Positions 36,619 through 44,769 of a stretch of 64,000 bases of DNA are shown here, piece by piece. The stretch covers positions 124,001 through 188,000 of the forward strand of contig NZ_FOKM01000011.1 of NCBI RefSeq assembly GCF_900111905.1, given 5' to 3'. Position numbers and translations under genes: made by a program. The stretch is from Rhizobium sp. NFR07. GTDB taxonomy: Bacteria > Pseudomonadota > Alphaproteobacteria > Rhizobiales > Rhizobiaceae. Within the stretch, counting starts at the first letter, position 1. The number at the start of each line of letters is the position of its first letter. Under the pieces are notes generated by a model, which did not search any database, was not told the origin of the DNA, and was given only the letters and a program-made list of their open reading frames with translations.

Positions 36619-38004
36619 TCAAAATGGTGACGCTGCGATCTGCAGCAAGGTGGGGCCGGCGCCGCCATGGGCGCGGGCTTTCCGTTTTTCTGCTCTACCT
36701 ACGGCACGGCCTAGACTATGGTAGACGAGCCCGTGGCGGGTCGCATCGTCCGGCTTGAAGAGGTTTCGAAAGTCAAAGAGGTGAGCGCCGCTCATCAGCT
36801 CCGCCAACCTGGACAAGTCCATCCGGCGATAGTCATCCCATTCCGTCAAGACGACGACTACATCGGTTCCGCTCATGGCTTCATAAAGGTCGTCGTGCCA
36901 TTCAACATCAGTGCCCAGCAGTCTGCGGGCCCGCGCCTGAGCCTTGGGATCATGTGCGCGTACCTGGACACCTGCACGCTGGAGGATCGGGATGATCGAT
37001 AGAGCAGCGGCTTCGCGAATGTCGTCAGTTTCCGCCTTGAATGCCACCCCTAGAATGGTGACCGATTTCGCTTCGCCAGTCGTGCCCAGCACCGCCAAGA
37101 TCCGATCCGCCAGGTCGGCTTTCCGCTTCTCGTTACAATCGATCAGCGTTTCGATCAGTGACTGAGGTGCGTCGAACCGCTTGCCGGTGGCGGCGAAGGC
37201 GCGCGTGTCCTTAGGAAAGCAGGAGCCACCGAAGCCAGGGCCTGGATGCAGGAACGCCTCACCAATTCGCCGATCAAGGCCAATGCCTTGTGCGACGGCA
37301 GTCACATCACCCCCCGCGTTTTCACACATGTTCGCGACGTCGTTGATGAACCCAATCTTTAGCGCCAGAAAGGCATTGGCTGCATACTTGATCAGTTCCG
37401 CATCTATCGTACTGGTCGCGACGAAGGGAATGCCGCGCTCGGTGAGCGGGCGGTATAGTTCCTTCATGCAATTCGCAGTACCTTCGTCGTCCGCGCCAAC
37501 GACAATCCTATCCGCGTTCCTGAAGTCGCTGATAGCTGAACCTTCGCGTAGGAACTCGGGATTTGAGGCAACAGGAATACGGTGGCCGTCTCGTTCAGAT
37601 GAGATTATGTCTTCAACGGTCTTTGCTGTGCCCGCCACCACCGTAGACTTGATAACGACGATGGCGTTATCGCACAGAAACGGCGCGATCCCACGTGCAG
37701 CGGAAACCACAAAAGAAAGGTCTATATCGCCATCTGCTGTCGATGGGGTGCCTACAGCAAGGAAAACAAAATCGGCATCCGCAACCGATGTGCCGATGTC
37801 TGCGGAAAAGCGTAGTCGCGATGCGTTCCGGCTCTCGACCATCAGCTCCGCAAGACCGGGCTCATAGATCGGCATGATGCCTTTTTCGAGGTCAGCGATG
37901 CGTCCCTCATCAATGTCGACACAGCAAACATTGTAGCCAAGTGACGCGAAGCAGGCGCCCGTCGTGAGACCCACATAACCCGCGCCGATCATTGTTACAT
38001 TCAT
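36619..38004 (-). CDS. ugd: UDP-glucose/GDP-mannose 6-dehydrogenase
   Basis: This NAD-dependent enzyme oxidises UDP-glucose twice to UDP-glucuronate, a precursor for acidic and pentose sugars. The 461-residue product starts MNVTMIGAGYVGLTTGACFASLGY with the Rossmann motif. It has the conserved ANAFLALKIGFINDVAN helix, the catalytic Cys262 in GFGGSCFPKD, and the C-terminal UDP-binding domain (VTILGVAFKAETDDIREA). The ATG at 38004 was chosen because the family starts there and GGAAGAAA precedes it; an open extension of 35 codons upstream would cross the promoter. It is the first gene of the minus-strand arm and has an EcfG-type promoter 40-64 bases upstream. Its product is the substrate for the UXS-like enzyme in the divergent operon. 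Specificity for UDP-glucose is likely, not proven. Confidence 0.92.
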   Translation of the reverse strand: MNVTMIGAGYVGLTTGACFASLGYNVCCVDIDEGRIADLEKGIMPIYEPGLAELMVESRNASRLRFSADIGTSVADADFVFLAVGTPSTADGDIDLSFVVSAARGIAPFLCDNAIVVIKSTVVAGTAKTVEDIISSERDGHRIPVASNPEFLREGSAISDFRNADRIVVGADDEGTANCMKELYRPLTERGIPFVATSTIDAELIKYAANAFLALKIGFINDVANMCENAGGDVTAVAQGIGLDRRIGEAFLHPGPGFGGSCFPKDTRAFAATGKRFDAPQSLIETLIDCNEKRKADLADRILAVLGTTGEAKSVTILGVAFKAETDDIREAAALSIIPILQRAGVQVRAHDPKAQARARRLLGTDVEWHDDLYEAMSGTDVVVVLTEWDDYRRMDLSRLAELMSGAHLFDFRNLFKPDDATRHGLVYHSLGRAVGRAEKRKARAHGGAGPTLLQIAASPF

Positions 38005-38043
38005 TTTCTTCCACTCCGCCGTGCTGAACACATCGGGGCGCCG

Positions 38044-38068
38044 AACTCTAGAACCTTCCGAGAGTTCC
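38044..38068 (-). promoter_or_regulatory. EcfG-type promoter of ugd operon
   Basis: On the minus strand GGAAC (38068-38064), a 17-base spacer and GTT (38046-38044). It faces away from the second promoter of the same type at 38229-38253. Confidence 0.78.
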
Positions 38069-38204
38069 GGACGACATTGAAGAAGATGACGTTGAAGATG
38101 AGATTGCATGCTTCAACGCGCCCAAGCCTATTGCGGCAACCGCATCAGTCGACGCTCGAAACCTTCATCGGTTTCCGGGAGACGATGTCATTGATGAAGT
38201 CACT

Positions 38205-38222
38205 GATGTCAAAGATGTCAAA
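38205..38222 (+). repeat. Tandem GATGTCAAA repeat in divergent promoter region
   Basis: Two exact copies of GATGTCAAA, with related units (GATGTCATT, GATGAAG) on both sides, lie between the divergent EcfG-type promoters. They could be regulator-binding repeats or part of an acidic start-less open frame covering 38052-38270. Confidence 0.45.
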
Positions 38223-38228
38223 GATGAA

Positions 38229-38253
38229 GGAACTTTCCCCGGCCCCCTAGGTT
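38229..38253 (+). promoter_or_regulatory. EcfG-type promoter of glycan operon
   Basis: GGAAC (38229-38233), a 17-base spacer rich in C, and GTT (38251-38253). The ATG of the first gene of the nine-gene operon lies about 43 bases further on, with a GAGGAGA ribosome site. Confidence 0.78.
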
Positions 38254-38296
38254 CGAGCACCAACTTTTAGCTGAGCTTGGCACCTGAGGAGACCCC

Positions 38297-39403
38297 ATGG
38301 CAAAGATTCTACTCACTGGCGGATGCGGCTTTATTGGTCGACATGTCACGGAAGAACTTCTCGAACAGGGGTATGAGGTCCGTATCCTGGACGCCTTAAT
38401 CGAGCAGGTGCATGGCGACGCGGAGGCAGCGGTCGCACAGGCGGCCGAAGTGATCCGTGGGGATGTGAGAGATAAGGTTGTCGTAGAGCAAGCTCTCGCT
38501 GGCGTGGATGGTGTAATACACCTTGCTGCTGAAGTCGGTGTTGGTCAGTCGATGTATGAGATCGCCCGCTATGTCGGCGGCAATGATCTGGGCACCGCGG
38601 TCCTCCTCGAAGCCATGATTGGCAAAAAGATCAAGCGCATCGTTGTCGCATCGTCCATGAGCGTCTATGGCGAAGGCCGCTACCAGACACGTGAGGGGCG
38701 CCCGCTCGATTTGGTGCGGCGGAAGGCTGAGCAGATTAAAGCGGGCCGGTGGGCTGCGACGGGTCCCGAGGGCGAAGAACTCGTTCCGGTTCCGACCGAC
38801 GAGGAAAAGCCGGTCGATCTCGCCTCCATCTATGCCCTGACGAAATACGCGCAGGAAAAGCAGGTGTTGATCTTCGGTGAGGCGTACGGAGTTGAGGCCG
38901 TCGCACTTCGCCTCTTCAACGTCTTCGGCGCCGGCCAGGCGCTGTCTAATCCATACACGGGCGTCCTAGCTAACTTCGCGTCACGACTTTCCAATGGTCA
39001 GCCGCCGATGATTTTCGAAGACGGCCGGCAGCGCCGTGACTTCGTCCACGTGCGCGATGTCGCCCGCGGCTTCCGTCTCGCAATGGAAAAGCCGGCAGCA
39101 AGTGGCCACGTGATCAATATCGGCAGTGGCCAAGCCTATACGATTGCCGAGGTAGCGGCCTTTTTGGCGGAGGCCATGGGGGTCCCAGAGATTTCTCCCG
39201 ACATCATGAACAAGGCGCGCTCGGGCGATATCCGCAACTGCTTTGCGGATATTTCGAAAGCGCGTGAGTTGTTGGGCTTTGAGCCCCAGCATCGACTTGA
39301 GAATTCGCTCGGGCCGTTTGCAGAATGGGTCCGCAGCACCGGCGCGATCGACCGCGGCGCGGAGATGAAGCGGCAACTGGAAGAGCGGGGGCTCGTATCA
39401 TGA
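38297..39403 (+). CDS. NAD-dependent nucleotide-sugar epimerase/dehydratase
   Basis: This 368-residue extended SDR has the NAD motif GGCGFIG near its start and the catalytic Tyr179 and Lys183 in SIYALTKYAQEK, with SSMSVYG as the Ser-containing strand. An insert of about 50 residues (roughly 130-175, EGRPLDLVRRKAEQIKAG and on) precedes the YxxxK motif, which is longer than in plain UDP-galactose epimerases. The end EMKRQLEERGLVS overlaps the next start (ATGA). It should convert an NDP-sugar, possibly a UDP-glucuronate-derived one, but the exact reaction cannot be read from sequence. It is the first gene of a tightly packed operon that reaches to 47700. Confidence 0.87.
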   Translation: MAKILLTGGCGFIGRHVTEELLEQGYEVRILDALIEQVHGDAEAAVAQAAEVIRGDVRDKVVVEQALAGVDGVIHLAAEVGVGQSMYEIARYVGGNDLGTAVLLEAMIGKKIKRIVVASSMSVYGEGRYQTREGRPLDLVRRKAEQIKAGRWAATGPEGEELVPVPTDEEKPVDLASIYALTKYAQEKQVLIFGEAYGVEAVALRLFNVFGAGQALSNPYTGVLANFASRLSNGQPPMIFEDGRQRRDFVHVRDVARGFRLAMEKPAASGHVINIGSGQAYTIAEVAAFLAEAMGVPEISPDIMNKARSGDIRNCFADISKARELLGFEPQHRLENSLGPFAEWVRSTGAIDRGAEMKRQLEERGLVS

Positions 39404-41439
39404 GGGAGCCTCAGTCCACCGCTCCCCGCGAGCCACGTAAGTATGGTTTTGTCGAATGGTTCCGGCCGGGCGAATATGAACGGACGGAGCGCCTGCTGCC
39501 GCAGATCATCGCCAGCGGTGCAAGCTATCTGCGCACGCATCTCTCATGGGCCGAGTATCTTGCTCCAGGCGGCGAGGAATGGTTTGACTGGCTGATGCCG
39601 CAGCTCGGCAGCCAGATCGACCTGCTGCCCTGCCTTCATTACACCCCACCGTCACTGTCCCGAACAGGTCGGGTCAACGGGCCGCCGCAGGACCTGAAGT
39701 CCTATGCAGACTTTCTCGATCATGTGCTCACCCGCTACGGCAAGCATTTTACCCATGTGGAGCTGTGGAACGAACCGAACAATCTGCTCGACTGGGATTG
39801 GCGCGAAGACACGGATTTCCTGCTGTTTTCCGAGATGGTCGGAGGCGCAGCCTATTGGGCGAAGCAGCGAGGCTTCAAGCCGGTACTCGGTGGACCTTGC
39901 CCGTTCGATCCATATTGGTTGAACATGATGGGTGAGCGCGGTGTCCTCAACGTCGTCGACGCCGTCGGCTTTCATGGCTTCCCAGGCACCTGGGACAGCG
40001 AAGAGGGCACGTGGGGCGGCTGGGACATGCATTTGGGGGAAATGCGCCGGATCATCGACCGCTTCAATCCCGCGTCCGAAATCTGGATCACCGAAACAGG
40101 TTACTCCACCTGGCGTAGCGACGACATGGAACAGGCGCGCCGCTTCATGAAGGCTCTGACCGTTCCGGCAGACCGCATGTACTGGTATTCCTGGCAGGAT
40201 GTGGCCCCTGACGTTCCGGTCCAGGAAGGACTGTGGTTCGATCCGCGGCACTACCACCTGGGTGCGGTTACGTACGACAACCAGCCGAAGTTGCTGGCCC
40301 GGCTGCTGTTGGAAGGCGGCGTGTCTCGGGTTGAAAATGTTGCCAAGCTTGCTGCGCCGAACCTTTCCACCGGCGCTGCACCGATCTTGATCACCGGCGG
40401 TAGCGGCTTTATCGGCTCCAATCTGGCCGACAGCTTCCTGAACGACGGCGAAGACGTGGTCATCCTCGACAACCTCGGGCGCTCAGGCGTAGACCAGAAC
40501 CTCGAATGGCTGACACAACGCCACGGCGGCCGGGTTCATCCCGTGCTGGCCGACGTTCGCGACCTGCGCAGTATAGAAGCGGCGTTCAGCGACGCAAAAG
40601 CCGTCTTCCACTTGGCAGCGCAGACGGCGGTGACAACCAGCCTCGTGCATCCGATCGACGATTTCGACGCAAACGCGCGCGGCACGATCAATGTGCTCGA
40701 ATCGGTTCGAAAGGCGGGCAAGCGCGCGCCTGTTATCTTTGCTAGCACCAACAAGGTTTACGGCGCGTTGGAAGACGTGCAGATGCTTGAGCTGGACGAC
40801 CGGTATATCCCGGCCGATGAGGCGATCCGTGCGCACGGGATCAGCGAAGCTCGTCCGATCAACTTCTGCACCCCCTATGGCTGCTCCAAGGGGGTCGCAG
40901 ACCAATACGTTCTGGATTACGCAAAGTCCTATGACCTCCCAACAGCCGTACTGAGGATGAGCTGCATCTATGGGCCACGCCAATTCGGCACGGAAGACCA
41001 GGGCTGGGTGGCACATTTCCTCATTCGGGCGCTGGCCGGTGAAGAGATCTCGATTTATGGCGATGGCAAGCAGGTGCGCGATATCCTGCATGTAGGCGAT
41101 GCGGTTTCGGCCTATCGCACGGTGCTCTCTGCCATTGATCAGGTCAAGGGAAAGGCCTTCAACCTCGGCGGCGGTCCGCGTAATTCAGTGAGCATCCTCA
41201 GTGTGCTGCGCGAGATCGAGAAGCTTACAGGCCGGCCCCTGAACACACAGTTCGGCGACTGGCGTGCTGGCGACCAATATTTCTTCGTGGCAGATACTAG
41301 ATCACTGGAGAGGCAGCTCGGCTGGGAGGCCAAGGTCCATTGGCGCAAAGGCCTCCAGCACCTCGCAGAGTGGCTGGCCGATACCCGTTTCGGCGGACGC
41401 TCGGTGCTTCGGTCGGAAATGCGGAAGGTTTCTGCATGA
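39400..41439 (+). CDS. Glycoside hydrolase-like / CDP-paratose 2-epimerase-like fusion
   Basis: This 679-residue protein joins two enzymes. Residues 1 to about 320 look like a clan-A TIM-barrel glycosidase (GH39- or GH5-like). Glu125 in ELWNEPNN would be the acid/base and Glu232 in ITETGYST the nucleophile. Residues about 325-665 are an extended SDR with the NAD motif ITGGSGFIGSN (331-341), Tyr493 and Lys497 in CTPYGCSKG, and the NFCTPYGCSKG...LDYA pattern of CDP-paratose/tyvelose 2-epimerases. No signal peptide is present, so the glycosidase-like half works in the cytoplasm, perhaps on a glycan intermediate or as a binding module. Start and stop overlap neighbours by ATGA junctions. Both domain calls are from motifs; the reaction is not known. 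Confidence 0.82.
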   Translation: MREPQSTAPREPRKYGFVEWFRPGEYERTERLLPQIIASGASYLRTHLSWAEYLAPGGEEWFDWLMPQLGSQIDLLPCLHYTPPSLSRTGRVNGPPQDLKSYADFLDHVLTRYGKHFTHVELWNEPNNLLDWDWREDTDFLLFSEMVGGAAYWAKQRGFKPVLGGPCPFDPYWLNMMGERGVLNVVDAVGFHGFPGTWDSEEGTWGGWDMHLGEMRRIIDRFNPASEIWITETGYSTWRSDDMEQARRFMKALTVPADRMYWYSWQDVAPDVPVQEGLWFDPRHYHLGAVTYDNQPKLLARLLLEGGVSRVENVAKLAAPNLSTGAAPILITGGSGFIGSNLADSFLNDGEDVVILDNLGRSGVDQNLEWLTQRHGGRVHPVLADVRDLRSIEAAFSDAKAVFHLAAQTAVTTSLVHPIDDFDANARGTINVLESVRKAGKRAPVIFASTNKVYGALEDVQMLELDDRYIPADEAIRAHGISEARPINFCTPYGCSKGVADQYVLDYAKSYDLPTAVLRMSCIYGPRQFGTEDQGWVAHFLIRALAGEEISIYGDGKQVRDILHVGDAVSAYRTVLSAIDQVKGKAFNLGGGPRNSVSILSVLREIEKLTGRPLNTQFGDWRAGDQYFFVADTRSLERQLGWEAKVHWRKGLQHLAEWLADTRFGGRSVLRSEMRKVSA

Positions 41440-42548
41440 CGATGCCGAAGCGGTCGACCCCTATCCGCATTCTCATGACTATCGACGCAGTGGGCGGCGT
41501 CTGGCGGTATGCGATGGACTTGGCTGCGAGCCTGCGGCCAAGGGGCTATGAGTTCTTGTTTGTTGGGCTCGGACCACAACCGTCGGATTACCAAAAGAGG
41601 GAAGCTTCAGAGTTCGGGCGTTTGCGCTGGCTCGATGCGCCGCTGGATTGGATGGTGAAGAGCGAAGACGAGCTCTCGCGTGTCGGGCCGGAAATCGCTG
41701 ACCTGGCGCGTGCGGAAGCGGTCGATCTGCTGCATCTCAACCTTCCTTCGCAGGCGGCTTCAATTGATACGGAGCTACCGGTGATCGCCATGTCGCATTC
41801 CTGTGTGGTTACCTGGTTTGCTGGCGTGCGTCGTGAAGCGGTACCGTTGGAGTGGCGTTGGCACCAAACGCTTAACCGCTGCGGGCTTATCCGCGCTGAC
41901 CTCGCGCTTGTGCCGAGCCGCAGCCATGCCCGGATGCTGGAGAGCGCCTACGGCGCAATCGATAAGCTGCACGTGGTCTATAATGCCAGTCGGTCGAAAG
42001 AGACGTCCGAGGCCAAGAAGATGCTCGTCAGTGCAGCTGCCCGCTGGTGGGACGACGGCAAGAACGGACGCGTTCTCGACGAAGCTGCAGCGTCCACTGC
42101 CTGGCCGATCATGATGGCAGGACAGAACACCGGACCGGACGGCCAAGTGCTGCCGATCCGTCTTGCGCAACACCTCGGCCAGTTGTCGCATACGGATGTC
42201 ATGGCGCTGATGCGTCGCTCGGCCATCTTCGTGTCGCCCTCCGTCTACGAACCGTTCGGGCTCGCCGCCCTTGAAGCAGCCCGTGCCCATAATGCACTGG
42301 TGCTGTCGGACATCGCTACCTACCGCGAACTTTGGGACGGTGCAGCCCTGTTCGCAGACCCCAGCGACGCCACGGCTCTGGCTGCAGCAATCAATCGCCT
42401 CTGCAGGGATGACGATCTACGGAATCAAATGGCGACCAAGGCTGCGGAGCGCTCCAGACGCTTTGACCTGTCGTCCCAAGCCGAAGCCATGGCGGGCCAG
42501 TATGCGCGCCTGCTCCACGACAACCCCACGCTTTTCGCTGCGGAGTGA
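41436..42548 (+). CDS. GT4-family glycosyltransferase
   Basis: This 370-residue protein has the GT-B fold pattern of retaining GT4 enzymes. The N-terminal domain begins IRILMTIDAVGGVWRYAMDLA. The C-terminal nucleotide-sugar site is SPSVYEPFGLAALEAARAHNA, with both Glu residues of the EX7E motif, followed by VLSDIATYRELWDGAALF. No signal peptide or membrane segment is present, so it is cytosolic. The ATG overlaps the upstream stop (ATGA). Donor and acceptor are unknown; UDP-sugars made by the operon are likely donors. The open frame upstream to 41340 lies within the previous gene. Confidence 0.88.
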   Translation: MTMPKRSTPIRILMTIDAVGGVWRYAMDLAASLRPRGYEFLFVGLGPQPSDYQKREASEFGRLRWLDAPLDWMVKSEDELSRVGPEIADLARAEAVDLLHLNLPSQAASIDTELPVIAMSHSCVVTWFAGVRREAVPLEWRWHQTLNRCGLIRADLALVPSRSHARMLESAYGAIDKLHVVYNASRSKETSEAKKMLVSAAARWWDDGKNGRVLDEAAASTAWPIMMAGQNTGPDGQVLPIRLAQHLGQLSHTDVMALMRRSAIFVSPSVYEPFGLAALEAARAHNALVLSDIATYRELWDGAALFADPSDATALAAAINRLCRDDDLRNQMATKAAERSRRFDLSSQAEAMAGQYARLLHDNPTLFAAE

Positions 42549-42550
42549 CC

Positions 42551-43681
42551 ATGAAGCTCGTCTTTTACACCCACTCGCTGATGTCCGACTGGAACCACGG
42601 CAATGCGCATTTCCTGCGAGGGATCATGCGCGACCTCATCAGGCGCGGCCACGAGGCGATAGCCCTCGAGCCCCTTGATTCTTGGAGCCGCAGCAATCTT
42701 GTGCAGGACCAGGGCGAGACAGCACTCAAAGACTTCGCCGCGCATTTTCCAGAACTTCGCGCCGAATTGTATGATGCCGGCTTCAATCATGAAGCAGCCC
42801 TTGCCGATGCGGATGTGGTCGTGGTGCACGAGTGGACGGATCCAGAGCTCGTTGCCGAAATCGGGCGCTTACGTGCCACAGGTGGCACATTCACCCTGAT
42901 GTTCCATGACACCCATCACAGGGCCGTTTCTTCGGCAGGCGACATCGCCGGACTGAGGCTCACCGACTACGATGGCATCCTTGCTTTCGGCGAAACCCTA
43001 CGTGAGCGGTATCTCAAAGCCGGCTGGGGCAACACAGTGTTTACCTGGCATGAGGCGGCGGACGAAACGCTGTTCAGGCCGATGCCGCAGGTGGAAAAGA
43101 CGGGCGATTTGATCTGGGTCGGCAACTGGGGCGACGATGAACGCTCCGCGGAGATCGTTGAGTATCTGGTGCAACCGGCAAAGTCACTCGGCCTCAAAAC
43201 GCTGGTGCATGGGGTACGCTATCCCGACAACGCCAAGCAGGCTTTGGCAGACGCTAACATCATCTTCGGCGGCTGGATTGCCAACGCAAGGGTGCCCGAT
43301 GCCTTCGCCCAGTATCGAGTGACGGTGCATATTCCACGGCGTCCATATGTGCAGAACCTCCCAGGAATTCCGACCATCCGTCCGTTCGAGGCACTTGCAT
43401 GCGGCATCCCGCTGATCTCGGCACCCTGGGACGATGCGGAGCATCTGTTTCGCCCGGGGAAGGACTTTCTGATTGTGCGCGATGGCGAAGAGATGAAGGC
43501 ACGGCTGCGGGAGGTCCTCTCTGACCGCGATCTCGCGCAATCGCTTACCGCCTCGGGCAGGGAAACGGTTTTGGCGCGCCACACTTGCCGCCACCGGGTC
43601 GACGAACTCCTCACCATCCTAGCTGACTGCGGTACCGATCGCGTCATCCGCAAGCTCGTTTCCCCGGAGGCCGCAGCATGA
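42551..43681 (+). CDS. CgeB-like glycosyltransferase, copy 1
   Basis: The 376-residue product begins MKLVFYTHSLMSDWNHGNAHFLRGIMRDL and has a GT-B type C-terminal half, YVQNLPGIPTIRPFEALACGIPLISAPWDDAEHLF being like the CgeB/GT1 spore-maturation family. The ATG at 42551 has a GGAG site six bases upstream; a GTG two codons earlier is possible. It is the first of three neighbouring paralogues that share the start pattern (short strand, then SxxWxNGxAxxFR/YRG), so each may add one sugar. Overlap with the next gene is 4 bp. Confidence 0.82.
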   Translation: MKLVFYTHSLMSDWNHGNAHFLRGIMRDLIRRGHEAIALEPLDSWSRSNLVQDQGETALKDFAAHFPELRAELYDAGFNHEAALADADVVVVHEWTDPELVAEIGRLRATGGTFTLMFHDTHHRAVSSAGDIAGLRLTDYDGILAFGETLRERYLKAGWGNTVFTWHEAADETLFRPMPQVEKTGDLIWVGNWGDDERSAEIVEYLVQPAKSLGLKTLVHGVRYPDNAKQALADANIIFGGWIANARVPDAFAQYRVTVHIPRRPYVQNLPGIPTIRPFEALACGIPLISAPWDDAEHLFRPGKDFLIVRDGEEMKARLREVLSDRDLAQSLTASGRETVLARHTCRHRVDELLTILADCGTDRVIRKLVSPEAAA

Positions 43682-44769
43682 AGATCGCCTTTTATGGTTC
43701 TAGCCTCGTGTCCGCCTACTGGAATGGCGCTGCCACCTACTATCGTGGCCTGCTACGGGCACTCGCTGAGAAGGGTTACGACATCACCTTTTACGAGCCT
43801 GACGTCTACGACCGCCAGAAGAACCGCGATATCGACCCGCCGGAATGGTGCAAGGTCGTCGTCTACAAAGGCACGATCGAGGCGCTCAAGGACGTCGCGG
43901 CGCGGGCTGGCGAGGCGGATCTGGTCGTCAAGGCGAGCGGCGTTGGCTTCGAGGACGATTTGCTGCTGGACGAGGTTTTGCGGGCCGCAAAACCTAAGGC
44001 GCTGAAGATCTTTTGGGACGTGGATGCGCCAGCGACGCTCGGAGAGCTGCGTGCAGCGCCGGATCACCCGCTGCGCCGCGCCCTCTCGACGATCGATTTG
44101 GTATTGACCTATGGCGGTGGCGATCCGGTGGTCAATGCTTATAGGGCGATGGGAGCGCGCGACTGTATTCCCATCTACAACGCGCTCGATCCAATGACGC
44201 ACCATCCTGTCGATCAAGATGCCCGCTTCACTGCCGATCTTGGCTTCCTCGGCAACCGGCTGCCGGACCGCGAAGCTCGTGTCGAACACTTCTTTCTGGA
44301 GCCGGCGGCGGAACTTCGCAATGCTAGCTTCATGCTCGGGGGCTCGGGCTGGCAGGACAAGCCGATGTCCGCCAACATCAACTATATCGGGCACGTTTCT
44401 ACCCGTGACCATAACGCATTCAACGTGACGCCCAAGGCTGTACTCAACGTCTCGCGTGCCAGTATGGCGGAAACTGGCTTCTCGCCGGCGACGCGGGTGT
44501 TTGAGGCGGCTGGTGCCGGCGCCTGCCTTATCACCGACTTCTGGGAGGGCATCGAGCTGTTCTTGAAACCCAACGAGGAGGTTCTGGTGGCGCGTGACGG
44601 AAAGGACGTGAGCGACATCCTTGCCGGGCTCAGCAACGATCAAGCACAGCTGATCGGCAAGAACGCCCTCCACCGCGTGCTGGCGGACCACACCTACGCC
44701 AGCCGTGCCGTGACAGTCGATGCGATCTTCCGCGCCCATGCGGCCCGGCAAATGGAGGCTGCCGAATGA
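43678..44769 (+). CDS. CgeB-like glycosyltransferase, copy 2
   Basis: The 363-residue protein starts MKIAFYGSSLVSAYWNGAATYYRGLLRAL, and its second half contains TPKAVLNVSRASMAETGFSPATRVFEAAGAGACLITDFWEGIELFL, the C-terminal nucleotide-sugar binding pattern of CgeB-like transferases. It is cytosolic. It overlaps both neighbours by ATGA junctions, which points to translational coupling and fixed ratios. Compared with copy 1 the middle part differs, so it probably has a different acceptor or donor. Confidence 0.84.
   Translation: MKIAFYGSSLVSAYWNGAATYYRGLLRALAEKGYDITFYEPDVYDRQKNRDIDPPEWCKVVVYKGTIEALKDVAARAGEADLVVKASGVGFEDDLLLDEVLRAAKPKALKIFWDVDAPATLGELRAAPDHPLRRALSTIDLVLTYGGGDPVVNAYRAMGARDCIPIYNALDPMTHHPVDQDARFTADLGFLGNRLPDREARVEHFFLEPAAELRNASFMLGGSGWQDKPMSANINYIGHVSTRDHNAFNVTPKAVLNVSRASMAETGFSPATRVFEAAGAGACLITDFWEGIELFLKPNEEVLVARDGKDVSDILAGLSNDQAQLIGKNALHRVLADHTYASRAVTVDAIFRAHAARQMEAAE

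Noticed and set aside
38251..38270. A GGTTCGAGCACC string resembling a tRNA T-loop.
   Set aside because: No acceptor, D or anticodon stems surround it; it is part of the promoter region of the glycan operon.
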